This document shows positions 21,151 through 28,861 of a DNA stretch of 28,861 nt, one piece after another (positions within the stretch are counted from its first letter, which is position 1; each line of letters begins with the position of its first letter). Source of the stretch: a virus. Under the pieces are notes generated by a model. It had not been told where the DNA came from and searched no databases. It worked only from the letters and a program-made list of their open reading frames with translations. The translations under genes and the position numbers were made by a program. The DNA lies in IMG/VR virus record IMGVR_UViG_3300032220_001321, positions 1-28,861 of that record; one strand, given 5' to 3'.

Positions 21151-24100
21151 CAGTTCATCCTCACGCTTTCGCGCAGCGACCTGTTAGCACCCGACGCGAT
21201 CTCTGCCGCCACGATGTCACCGATCACGCGTGCCTCACGAAGCAGCACGCCCTTCGCTCCTTCGCCGTCGAGTGCCTGCACGCGCGGATTGTAGTCGAGG
21301 TTGATGTTCACCACAGGTGCCGTGGGTGCCGCATCGTCGCGACGCGTGGACATCGCGGCCGGCGTGTTCTGGAACTCGACCGGCACGCCACGGTCAAAGC
21401 GCGCCGAACTCGATAGCGCCTGGATCAGAGGAGCAAGGTCCACCTCCGGCTGCATAGGCTCGATGGGCTGGATGCGCGAGATCAAACGATCCGCAAGCGA
21501 AGTCAGATCCACGCGCCCCAGCTCGATGACCGGCTCCGGCACTTCGAACTGGTATACCGGCTCCGGCACTTCGAACGTCGGCGCAGGCACATCCACGTTG
21601 AACGAGATGTCCGATGACCTTGAGCGCAGAGCCTCGAGCAAAGGCGCGAAATCCAACTCCGGCCTGTTCTGGAACTCAACAGGGATGCCACGGTTCGGAC
21701 CGGGCAACGGCACGAACGCCTCCGCACCACGGCCCTCGCCAAAGACCGCGATCTGGGGCTCGGTGGTCACGCCGCCACGCGCGTAAGCCTTCAGCGGCAA
21801 GCCCGTGGCATCGGCCAACATCTTGCCCGGCATCACGCCACCGTCTGCGAAGAACGACGCGCCGCCCATCGGCTTGCCCGTGCCCATCGACGCGAGACTC
21901 GATCCAGCCGGAATCGTCGACTGCATCTGCCCTGGCATCACGCCGCCCTTCTCACCGACCGTGAATCCGCCAAGCTCAGCAGCCTGAGATGCATTGGCAC
22001 CACCAGCAGCGCCGCCGGCAAATCCGATCGCGGTCAAGATCGCCGCAGCAATCTTCAACGCGATCAGTTGGTTGATGGCTTGCACGATGCCGGAGATGAA
22101 GTTGCGGATGAAGTCCTTGAAGGCGTCGCTGGCCTTCTTCGAGCCTAGGACGATGTCGTTCAGGAAGCCCGAGAAGCTGCTTTGGAAGGACTGGATGCCA
22201 GCGGATGCCAGATCCGTTGCTTCCTTGAACCGGTTCGCCGTCTCCTTCACGAACTTTTCGAGAGCGCCAGTGAACCCAGCATCGAACGCAGCGCCAGTGG
22301 TCACGGCCTCCTGACCGACGCCACGAATCTGATCCCGAATCGACTGGATGCGAGCCACGACTTCGTCGCGTTCCTCGTTCGACAAGATCGAGTTCGCGAG
22401 CTTGCCCTCGAGCACAAGGATCTCATCCGCCAGCGGCTGAACCTGCGTCGCCAAGTTGCCGAAGAAGTCGACCTGTGCGCCAGCGCCGGACACGCCCTCC
22501 TCGATCAACTGACGAGCCAACGCCGCCGACTCGCGGATGCGCTGAAGGTTCGCTTGGTACGCCTGAAGTTCGGCCTGCTGCTGCAAGGCCAGCGTCTGCG
22601 CCTGCTCTTGCCGGCGACGCTCCTCGACCTCCAAGTTGTCGGCCTGTCGTTTCTGGGTCAACTCACCGAGCAACCGCTGCTCGAACTGGTAGATCTCTTG
22701 GATGCGAGCCTCCAAGTCCGCACCCACGAATCCACGCACGCCAGCGCCCGCAAGCTCTTGAGCCTGCTTGATAAGGTCGGCAATCCGAGAACTGATTCGC
22801 GCGATATCGGCATCCGCGTCCTCGTCCACCAGAGCCTTGAAGAAGCCCTTGGCAGCTTCGTCCTGCTTCTTCTCCAGCGTGATCAGCCGAGCCTTTTCAT
22901 TCGCCAGCGCCTTGTCGGCCAACTCGTTGCGACGGATGTACACAGCGTCGACGAGTTGAATCTCCAAGGCCGCGATGCGCTGGAGCGTCGACTCCAACTC
23001 GGCACCGCTAAACTCGGGCACGCCAAGCTCCGAGAACGCACGCGCTTGGTCCCTCAGTGCGTCGATGAATTTCTGGACCTTGACAATCTCCGCATCGACC
23101 GGCTTGCCGGAAAGAGTGTCGAAGAAGGCCTCGATGCTGGGACGAGCGGCAGCGAACTTGTCGGCGATCACGCCAGACGATTCGCCAGCCTTGCGCGCCA
23201 AGACATCAAACTCCGCGCCAGCGGCAGCAGCCCTGGACTGCAACGCAGAAACCTGACGCGTGATCTCCTGACCCGCAGTTGCTTGGCTTCGAGCGTAATT
23301 CGCGTACCGCCTGCCAAACTCATCGAAGTCCCCAGACACCCTGCCGATGCCGACTCGGACATTGTCGATGATGTCGAAGAATTCCGAGAACCGATCGGCC
23401 GAGCTGTCCTGCGTGCGGCCAATCGTTGCTAGGTCTCTGTTGTACTGGGATGCAGCATTCGAAAGGTTCGATAGAGCCTTCGAATAGTCCGACGAACGGT
23501 CCACGCCCAGCGCCAAGGCCGCATTGACCGCCTGCTGCGAGCCGAAGATCTTCTTGAACTCTTCCTGCACATCGCCGCCGCCGGCTTGGATGGCTTGGAA
23601 GAGCGTGTTGATTGTTCCCGAAAGCCCCTTCGTCGAAACCGATTGCGCGTTGAACGTCTGACCAAGGACAGCGAACTTCTGATTCACGACCTCGGCATTG
23701 ATCTGCAATCCTTGCAGGATGCCTTCTAGGAATCGGAGGGACTCGGCCTCTGATGTGCCAGCTCCCCGTAGAACGGTGAAGGCCGCCAGCAGGTCTTCAA
23801 GTCGAACGCCAGAAGCCTGCGCGGTATTGCCGATGCGATCAAATCCGGCCGCCAAGATGCGCAGGTCTGATGCCGTCTCCTTCTGGACCTGACGCAACTT
23901 GGACAGGACGTCCACGCTGTTGTTCGAAGACTGGGCGAACGCCCCATTCGCATCGACCAAAAGCTTCGTAGCTTCCGTCAAGCTGATTCCCTGCACGCGC
24001 GCAAACGCAGCCGCGTCGGCGACCTTGAACACCACATCGGCAGTGGTCGCGAACTTCTCGTTCAGCAAGGTCTGGGCCGCCGTCGCCACTTCTTCTTCCG

Positions 24101-24560
24101 TGGCAAACCGCTTCACGCTCAGGGCAAGCGTGGTCAAGTCATCCTTGAGGCGCTCGGTGGACGTGGATGTCAGATCCAAACCAGCCTGAATCCGTGCCAG
24201 CACGACCTCGACCTTGCCGTACTCGTCGAGGAACTCACGAGCCTTCTGCGTCACCGTGCCGATGATCGCGCTCACGGAAACCATCTGGAGCGCAGCCTCG
24301 GCAAAGCCCTTGCTCAAAGACTCGCCGGCCTCCTTGCCTTCCTTGCCGGCCTTCTTGGTCTCCTTGGCGACATCACCGGCAGCGTCTGCCGTGTCGTCGG
24401 CAGCTTTCGCGGCACCGTCGGCCGCCTTGCGCATGTCGTCGAAGGCACTCTTCGCCTCGTCCGACAACTTCCCCACCTCACCCAGCAACTTCTGGATGGA
24501 CTTCGAAACCTGATCGTCCAGGCTCGCGATGATCTTCAGTTCAGCGTCGCTTGCTGCCAT
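21150..24560 (-). CDS. Tail tape measure protein
   Basis: This 1136-aa protein sets tail length and is ejected with the DNA. It begins with Ala/Lys/Asp-rich coiled coil (AAKAADDTADAAGDVAKETK), has long helical segments (KRQADNLEVEERRRQEQAQ), and a hydrophobic stretch (IVQAINQLIALKIAAAILTA, about 840-860) followed by a Gly-rich region. The C-terminal part holds GRGAEAFVPLPGPNRG and two imperfect units with GIPVEFQNRPELDF and GVPVEFQNTPAAM, plus FEVPEPVYQFEVPEPVIELG. At about 1.5 angstrom per residue, as estimated for other tape measures, the tail would be near 170 nm. Its ATG lies 20 bases inside the T-like frame. Confidence 0.93.
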   Translation of the reverse strand: MAASDAELKIIASLDDQVSKSIQKLLGEVGKLSDEAKSAFDDMRKAADGAAKAADDTADAAGDVAKETKKAGKEGKEAGESLSKGFAEAALQMVSVSAIIGTVTQKAREFLDEYGKVEVVLARIQAGLDLTSTSTERLKDDLTTLALSVKRFATEEEVATAAQTLLNEKFATTADVVFKVADAAAFARVQGISLTEATKLLVDANGAFAQSSNNSVDVLSKLRQVQKETASDLRILAAGFDRIGNTAQASGVRLEDLLAAFTVLRGAGTSEAESLRFLEGILQGLQINAEVVNQKFAVLGQTFNAQSVSTKGLSGTINTLFQAIQAGGGDVQEEFKKIFGSQQAVNAALALGVDRSSDYSKALSNLSNAASQYNRDLATIGRTQDSSADRFSEFFDIIDNVRVGIGRVSGDFDEFGRRYANYARSQATAGQEITRQVSALQSRAAAAGAEFDVLARKAGESSGVIADKFAAARPSIEAFFDTLSGKPVDAEIVKVQKFIDALRDQARAFSELGVPEFSGAELESTLQRIAALEIQLVDAVYIRRNELADKALANEKARLITLEKKQDEAAKGFFKALVDEDADADIARISSRIADLIKQAQELAGAGVRGFVGADLEARIQEIYQFEQRLLGELTQKRQADNLEVEERRRQEQAQTLALQQQAELQAYQANLQRIRESAALARQLIEEGVSGAGAQVDFFGNLATQVQPLADEILVLEGKLANSILSNEERDEVVARIQSIRDQIRGVGQEAVTTGAAFDAGFTGALEKFVKETANRFKEATDLASAGIQSFQSSFSGFLNDIVLGSKKASDAFKDFIRNFISGIVQAINQLIALKIAAAILTAIGFAGGAAGGANASQAAELGGFTVGEKGGVMPGQMQSTIPAGSSLASMGTGKPMGGASFFADGGVMPGKMLADATGLPLKAYARGGVTTEPQIAVFGEGRGAEAFVPLPGPNRGIPVEFQNRPELDFAPLLEALRSRSSDISFNVDVPAPTFEVPEPVYQFEVPEPVIELGRVDLTSLADRLISRIQPIEPMQPEVDLAPLIQALSSSARFDRGVPVEFQNTPAAMSTRRDDAAPTAPVVNINLDYNPRVQALDGEGAKGVLLREARVIGDIVAAEIASGANRSLRESVRMN

Positions 24561-24957
24561 TGTTCTTCGACCTGCTTTCTACCGCGCGTTGCTCGGCCTC
24601 GATCATCTTTCCACGCTCGCTCGCCGCGATGTCGACCAGCCGCATCAACTTGGACGGCTGCTCGCTGTACCCGCCCGAAACCGGCATCACGCCGTTCTGT
24701 ATGTGGCTCCACGCGCGCAAGACCACGCGGCCAAGGTCACATGCCTCGGCCGATGGACAACGCTCGCGCTGCACTTGGCCTCGTCCGCCACAGGCCTCGC
24801 ACTTCAAGTCTAGACCAAAGCACGACTCGCAAGTCCGGGTGTATACGACCACGCCCGCCGGCTCGTCGCAGCCCCACCGCTTCCTCAACTCCGGCGTCTT
24901 GCACTTCGGACACTTCGCCGGCTGGTCGCCAAAGGCCGCGTGGACGGCGGCTAGGAC
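24541..24957 (-). CDS. T-like frameshift extension of the tail assembly chaperone (zinc-ribbon)
   Basis: This frame has no ATG or GTG before its conserved part; the first start-like codon is a TTG (24888) that comes after the first CPKC knuckle. Read after the -1 slip at 24957, it gives VLAAVHAAFGDQPAKCPKCK, then CESC and CEAC knuckles (a DnaJ-like CxxC set), SAEACDLGRVVLRAWSHIQN, and a basic tail. The zinc-ribbon content differs from lambda gpT, but position, overlap and slippery site match. The product is probably made only as a ~260-aa G-T fusion that binds tape measure and tube subunits during tail assembly. Confidence 0.75.
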   Translation of the reverse strand, partial: VLAAVHAAFGDQPAKCPKCKTPELRKRWGCDEPAGVVVYTRTCESCFGLDLKCEACGGRGQVQRERCPSAEACDLGRVVLRAWSHIQNGVMPVSGGYSEQPSKLMRLVDIAASERGKMIEAEQRAVESRSKNNGSKRR

Positions 24958-24963
24958 TTTCCC
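24935..24963 (-). promoter_or_regulatory. Programmed -1 frameshift site: GGGAAAG slippery heptamer plus stem-loop
   Basis: On the minus strand the heptamer G-GGA-AAG (24963-24957) is in the zero frame of the G-like gene, two codons before its TAG stop. It is the same heptamer as in lambda G-T. A 5-nt spacer (24956-24952) is followed by a 5-bp stem, GCCGC/GCGGC, with a 7-nt loop (24951-24935), a plausible stimulator. Slipping by -1 opens the frame for 139 codons into the zinc-ribbon part. Confidence 0.85.
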
Positions 24964-25322
24964 GCCTCGTCCTTGCCCACGCTCTCTCGACCGACAATCG
25001 CGTTGAAGAGCTCCAGAACAATGGCCGTGGGCAGCAACTCGACCATCTGCTTGGTCGCGTACCCGTCCTCGCCCTTCTCGAACGGCAGAACGCCGTCAGG
25101 GCCCTCCAGATTGCGCCAGCCGACAAGCGCGCGCCGGACGGTCTCAATCATCAGCCGGGCACTTTGCGTCGCGCCTTGGGCCTCGGTAAAGGCCGCCAGC
25201 TCGGCCTCGTCGTAGACCGTGAACGGGCGAAGGAGGAAGACGGTCTGGACCTCAGGCGCGTGCGTGCGCTCGGCCTTGAGGATGTATTCGCGCGGCTTGC
25301 GCGGGTCGAGGGAGAGCTTCAT
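24951..25322 (-). CDS. Tail assembly chaperone (gpG-like)
   Basis: This 123-aa protein is the first of the G/G-T pair, which guides tube polymerisation on the tape measure and is absent from the virion. It starts MKLSLDPRKPREYILKAER, with beta-strand FLLRPFTVYDEAELAAF and helical parts RLMIETVRRALVGWRN and KQMVELLPTAIVLELFNAIV, then a short Gly/Lys/Ser tail ending AGKS. Length and position between the tube and tape measure fit. A -1 frameshift near the end extends it into the T-like frame. A hairpin lies between this gene and the tube gene upstream. Confidence 0.8.
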   Translation of the reverse strand: MKLSLDPRKPREYILKAERTHAPEVQTVFLLRPFTVYDEAELAAFTEAQGATQSARLMIETVRRALVGWRNLEGPDGVLPFEKGEDGYATKQMVELLPTAIVLELFNAIVGRESVGKDEAGKS

Positions 25323-25339
25323 GCCCAGATGATAACGAA

Positions 25340-25368
25340 GCCGGCCGCGCTGTTTCGGCGCGGCCGGC
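25340..25368 (-). terminator. Strong hairpin between tail-tube and chaperone genes
   Basis: A perfect 10-bp stem (GCCGGCCGCG/CGCGGCCGGC, extendable by one or two pairs) with a 9-nt loop lies 22 bases after the second tube gene. It could cut transcription partly, keeping chaperone levels below tube levels, or protect the tube mRNA 3' end. There is no long U-tract on the minus strand. Confidence 0.6.
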
Positions 25369-25390
25369 AGCCAAGTCCGTCCGACTTTCG

Positions 25391-26881
25391 TCAGACGCCA
25401 GTATCCCAGATGATCGCGAACTCGTTGTCGCCCGACACGCTTGAGGAACTGCCGCTGTCCAAGGCAAAAGAAACGTCGCGCGTGATTATCCCGTTCCTGT
25501 CGCCTTGGCCGATGCTTTGGAGAGTCATCGTCGGCATGATGAACCGGAACTTGTTTGCAGCAGTCGAGCCCACGTCGATGTTCATCCTATTTGAATTCCC
25601 GGCGAAGTAGTTCGCCATGAAGTCAAAGTCCAGCTCAGGGGCCTGCTCTGGATCAATCGTCAGCGTCGGAACTCGACCGTTCTGGTAGATGCCGTCGATG
25701 CCAGTACTGGCCGACATGCAGCGGCGGTACTGCACGTCCGCAGCCATGTCGATGCCAAAGGACGTGGCGCAGACTGTCCTCTGACCACCCAGCGTTGTGA
25801 TGACATCATCGCCGGCCGTCACCGTGGCACCCAGCAAGACAGGCGGCACCAGCGTGTCGTAGGAGATGCCAGAGACGTTGCCAGAGTCGACGACCGCGTT
25901 CTTGATGCCTTGGAACGTGAAGTTGAAAAGCACAGGCTCCCCGATGTTGCCCGTGATGCTCACAGATCCACGACAGCCCGCCATGGATTCAAACACGCCG
26001 TCCTTGGCGACGCCAATCGAGGCCGTGCGACAAACATTGTCTGCTTGCAGATATTGGTTCGAAGGTGCAAGCTGAGCCGAGGAAGTCAACAGCACGCCGG
26101 ACTCACTGTAGATCGAAACCGTTTCGCTTGCTGTAAACGCACCGGACACTCGACGAACGATGCACTGCGTCGTCGCAGGTGATGCCGGCATGTCGTAGTA
26201 GGAAATCGCGATCGCCTTGCTGCTGTTGCCGACAATCGTGTGTGCTTTGTTGAAGGACTGAGAGGAGTTGAAAAGTAAAGTGTAGAGCGGCACGCTCCAC
26301 GGATACCAGCCGATTGCTGTCTCCGAGATCGAGCCCGAAGTTGTGAAGCTACCGCTGCCGGGAAAGGTGAATCCAGTGCCAGCACCTGGAGTTCCACTTC
26401 CCAAGTACAAATTGCCGGCAGCGCCGATCAGACCCTGCGTCGCCCACACATACGGAGCTCCGTTGTAGTAGGTTCCGATGGCCGTGAAGGTCGCACCGCC
26501 AGAAGTCTGAGTGATCAACGTGCCGTGACGGATCGGGCCGTTGGTAATCGCGCCAGACACGTCGAAGCGATACAGGCGATCCCGCCGGAAGCCACATGCC
26601 ACCAGCGGGATGTCGAACATCGGACGCGTGCCCAGTCCACCCGACGTGCGACCAGCAGCCTCAAGAGTGAATGACGTCGTACCGAGAACAGCGCCAGCAA
26701 CCGGAGAGAGTGGCGTGAAAGTCTCGCGCGCGACGTCGCGCTGGTAGCTCTCGACCTCGAACGTCATCTGGGGATCAATCGCCAAGTACTTCCCGTTCGC
26801 CGAAGTGAACAGTGTGGAAGTGAACGTGCCCTCGACCGTTTCCACGGCGCAGAAGAGCTGCTGAAGTCTTGTCAGTGACAT
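25391..26881 (-). CDS. Major tail (tube) protein paralogue, copy 2
   Basis: This 496-aa protein is homologous along its length to the next upstream gene: LTRLQQLFCAVETVEG, LAIDPQMTFEVESYQRDVAR, FTPLSPVAGAVLG, then RRCMSASTGIDGIYQNGR and QGDRNGIITRDVSFALDSG at the end. The pattern of an N-terminal ETVEG, a QRDVAR block and a late ITRDVSF strand marks the tail-tube family. It has a central Ser/Thr/Gly-rich region (residues about 150-290) that differs most from copy 1. A GAGGATCG ribosome site precedes the ATG. It may be a variant subunit or one replacing the other in a tube segment. Confidence 0.82.
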   Translation of the reverse strand: MSLTRLQQLFCAVETVEGTFTSTLFTSANGKYLAIDPQMTFEVESYQRDVARETFTPLSPVAGAVLGTTSFTLEAAGRTSGGLGTRPMFDIPLVACGFRRDRLYRFDVSGAITNGPIRHGTLITQTSGGATFTAIGTYYNGAPYVWATQGLIGAAGNLYLGSGTPGAGTGFTFPGSGSFTTSGSISETAIGWYPWSVPLYTLLFNSSQSFNKAHTIVGNSSKAIAISYYDMPASPATTQCIVRRVSGAFTASETVSIYSESGVLLTSSAQLAPSNQYLQADNVCRTASIGVAKDGVFESMAGCRGSVSITGNIGEPVLFNFTFQGIKNAVVDSGNVSGISYDTLVPPVLLGATVTAGDDVITTLGGQRTVCATSFGIDMAADVQYRRCMSASTGIDGIYQNGRVPTLTIDPEQAPELDFDFMANYFAGNSNRMNIDVGSTAANKFRFIMPTMTLQSIGQGDRNGIITRDVSFALDSGSSSSVSGDNEFAIIWDTGV

Positions 26882-26917
26882 TCGATCCTCGTTCCCTTGT
26901 TGAGATTTTCAGGCTGC

Positions 26918-28414
26918 TCAGACCGCAGGATCCCAGATCACCACGAATTCGTTGTCGCCGGCAACCGACGAAGACGAGCCCGAACTCATGTTGAATGAAA
27001 TATCCCGAGTGATAGTGCCGTTGCGATCACCCTGGCCCACAGCCGTGACGGCCGCGTTCAGGACATTCACACGGAACTTGTTCGGAGCAGTCGTGCCAAT
27101 GGTCGTGTCGATACCGATCGTGGTCGCCGAGAAATAGTTGTCCATCCAATCGTAGTCCAACTCGAGCGACAGGTCAGGGTCGATCGTCCCAGTCGGCGTG
27201 CGGCCGTTGTAGTAGATGCCGTCGATGCCGGTCGTGGCCGTCATGCAACGGCGGAACTGGATGTCATTCGCCATGTCAAAGTTGAACGACGTGGCGCAGA
27301 ACGACTTGCGCTGGGCCAGAGTGAAGTTTGAGTCGCCAACAGTCATCGAAGCGCCAAGAAGAACAGGCGGCGTGGCATCGTCGTATGTCACCGACGACAC
27401 GCTACCACCGTCGACCACGGCTTCCTTGATGCCTTGGAAGGTGAAGTTCAGCAGCGCAGGCTCGCCGACGTTGCCAGAAATCGAAACGCTTCCGCGCGCA
27501 CCCTTCATCGACTCGCGCACGCCATCCTTGGACAAGCCGATGCTGATAGCAGCGGAATTGTTGTAGACATTGCTCGACAAATCGAAGCTCTGCGTGTAAC
27601 TGCCCGAACCGAAGTTCGGATTCACGCCAGAAACAACCGCACCAGCGCGCCAGACGACGCAGGCGGTGTCCGACGTAGTGAAGGTTCCCTGGACACGACG
27701 CATGTAGATGACCGTGCCGGATGAGGCGACAGCGTAGTACACGATGCCGATTGCACCAGTACTGTTTCCAACCACGACATCATTCGCTTGCAAAGCAGCA
27801 CCAAGAGCAGCGACCGTGGCCTTGTACAAAGCAACGGACGACGGGAACCAGCCAAGAGCGGCATTAATTGCAGTGGCCGTCACAGTTCCATGCGCCGTGG
27901 CACCCGAGTTTGAAGTCAGTGCAACAGACGCCATACCGGTCGAGTTGCCAAGGGTATTGTCAGCTCCCTTCGTGCACCACACGGTCGTGGCTCCGATCGG
28001 ATAGTTGCCGATCGCCGTAGCCGTTCCAGTAGCCGTCAAAAGCGTTCCGTGGGGAATGGCATTCGTTGCAACACCACCAGAGAGCGTAAGTCGGATGAGA
28101 CGCTCGCGCCGGAATCCGCACGCAACCAGCGGCAAGTCCCACTGCGGATAGCTGCTGATGGTAGTCGCACCCGACTTTGCAGCCATTTCCAGCGAGAACG
28201 AGCAATTGCCAAGCACCGCGCCGGCCAGCGGCGACAACGGAGTGAAGCTCTCGCGCGCTACATCGCGCTGGTAGGTTTCGACCTCGAAGGTCATCTGCGG
28301 GTCGATCGCGAGGTACTTCGCGTTCGCTGCCGAGAACAAGGTGCCCGCGGCGACCGCCGTACCTTCAACGGTTTCGGCCGCGATGCAGAGTTGTTGAAGT
28401 CTTGTCAGTGCCAT
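26918..28414 (-). CDS. Major tail (tube) protein, copy 1
   Basis: This 498-aa protein is the first tube gene. Markers are MALTRLQQLCIAAETVEGT, LAIDPQMTFEVETYQRDVAR, RRCMTATTGIDGIYYNGR, LELDYDWMDNYFS and GQGDRNGTITRDISFNMSSG. Copy 2 follows after 36 bases. Lambda gpV is about half this length, so the additional residues probably form an external domain on the tube. A GAGAG ribosome site precedes the ATG, and it follows the tail terminator gene by 9 bases. Its product should be the most abundant tail protein. Confidence 0.87.
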   Translation of the reverse strand: MALTRLQQLCIAAETVEGTAVAAGTLFSAANAKYLAIDPQMTFEVETYQRDVARESFTPLSPLAGAVLGNCSFSLEMAAKSGATTISSYPQWDLPLVACGFRRERLIRLTLSGGVATNAIPHGTLLTATGTATAIGNYPIGATTVWCTKGADNTLGNSTGMASVALTSNSGATAHGTVTATAINAALGWFPSSVALYKATVAALGAALQANDVVVGNSTGAIGIVYYAVASSGTVIYMRRVQGTFTTSDTACVVWRAGAVVSGVNPNFGSGSYTQSFDLSSNVYNNSAAISIGLSKDGVRESMKGARGSVSISGNVGEPALLNFTFQGIKEAVVDGGSVSSVTYDDATPPVLLGASMTVGDSNFTLAQRKSFCATSFNFDMANDIQFRRCMTATTGIDGIYYNGRTPTGTIDPDLSLELDYDWMDNYFSATTIGIDTTIGTTAPNKFRVNVLNAAVTAVGQGDRNGTITRDISFNMSSGSSSSVAGDNEFVVIWDPAV

Positions 28415-28423
28415 GTGTCTCTC

Positions 28424-28861
28424 TCAGTACTTGGTGGACGGGTCGCCGTAAAGCGTTCGATACAGGATCCGCACCGTGACTTGCGCCTCGGCCAGCGGGT
28501 TGCTCGGGTCGGCCTCGAAGACTTGGTCAGTCATGATGCGCGTCGTCAGCGCGTTGCCTCCGCGCGTCCAGTCCGTGGTCAACGCCACGCGCACATCCGT
28601 CACCAAGTCTTGCAGGGACGTTTTCCATGCGGAATCGTAGACCCCGCACACGATCAGCAGGTCCATCGTGTGCTCGATGATTCCTAGCCGGCTGTCGTCG
28701 TGCGTCTCGCCCTGAGGCACCACGATCAGGCATGGATAGGTAGGAACCTCGAAGGCGTTGCCGCCCCACCGACGAACCGTGTTCGGCACAGTCTTGTACG
28801 TCGCGGGCGTCGTCGCGATTGCAGCCAGCACCGTGTCCACGTTCTGCAATATCAGCTCGCG
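28424..28861 (-). CDS. Tail terminator-like protein (gpU-like), 5' end beyond window
   Basis: The open frame runs to the window edge; the last codons shown before TTG 28849 are CGC GAG CTG ATA, so the true start lies outside or is the TTG. The 141-aa visible part is alpha/beta, with TVLAAIATTPATYKTV, FEVPTYPCLIVVPQGE, TMDLLIVCGVYDSAWKTSLQ and AQVTVRILYRTLYG. Length, fold pattern and place just before the tube gene fit the tail terminator, which caps the tube and joins it to the head. Homology was not checked. Confidence 0.7.
   Translation of the reverse strand, partial: RELILQNVDTVLAAIATTPATYKTVPNTVRRWGGNAFEVPTYPCLIVVPQGETHDDSRLGIIEHTMDLLIVCGVYDSAWKTSLQDLVTDVRVALTTDWTRGGNALTTRIMTDQVFEADPSNPLAEAQVTVRILYRTLYGDPSTKY

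Noticed and set aside
22182-23432. Plus-strand open frame (416 codons) inside the tape measure gene
   Set aside because: Mirror of helical tape measure codons; Leu/Arg-rich artefact.
1-28861. CRISPR array, insertion sequence, integrase or attachment site
   Set aside because: No regularly spaced repeats, transposase or integrase-like protein and no long terminal inverted repeats were seen in the window.

Overview
The window is part of a tailed-phage (siphovirus-like) genome or prophage with GC-rich DNA. The evidence is a complete lambda-order tail module: tail terminator, tail tube, G/T chaperone pair, tape measure, then M-, L-, K- and J-like proteins. A gene bank of DNA-modification enzymes, a RuvC-like resolvase, an HNH-like protein and tRNA genes fits the same reading. 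There is no integrase, terminase, capsid or polymerase here, so temperate or lytic lifestyle cannot be decided. The host is unknown. The lysozyme-like protein and the choice-of-anchor-E-like secreted proteins remind me of Planctomycetes or Verrucomicrobia proteins, but that is only a recollection.

Layout. The plus-strand block (1-6938) starts with a secreted lysozyme-like protein. It continues with a base-modification cassette: a radical-SAM-like Fe-S protein, then a protein fusing a GNAT (Mom-like) domain to an amino-methyltransferase domain. Two small genes follow, then a C5-cytosine methyltransferase that carries a second gene nested in another frame and is bracketed by a 13-bp direct repeat. 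Next come a hairpin-rich non-coding stretch, an Nmad1/DUF1599-like protein, an aberrant tRNA-like sequence, three small genes (one HNH-like) and a RuvC-like resolvase. A hairpin, a canonical tRNA-Ile(TAT) and a second hairpin fill the convergence zone (6939-7260).

The minus-strand block (28861 down to 7261) is the late tail operon. Transcription runs from the tail terminator (cut by the window edge) through two tandem tail-tube paralogues, a strong hairpin, the G-like chaperone with a lambda-type GGGAAAG slippery site into a zinc-ribbon T-like frame, the tape measure, an M-like protein carrying a large extra N-terminal region, L-, K- and J-like tail-tip proteins, and small virion or fibre-associated proteins including a left-handed beta-helix. 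It ends with a run of lipoprotein, membrane and secreted proteins that may act in lysis or at the cell envelope. Most adjacent genes overlap by ATGA or GTGA, showing tight translational coupling.

The most interesting points are the multi-enzyme DNA-modification cassette, which differs in base composition from its neighbours; the dual-coding methyltransferase; the frameshift site; the stem-loop array at 4731-4959; and the tRNA-like element with an oversized anticodon loop.
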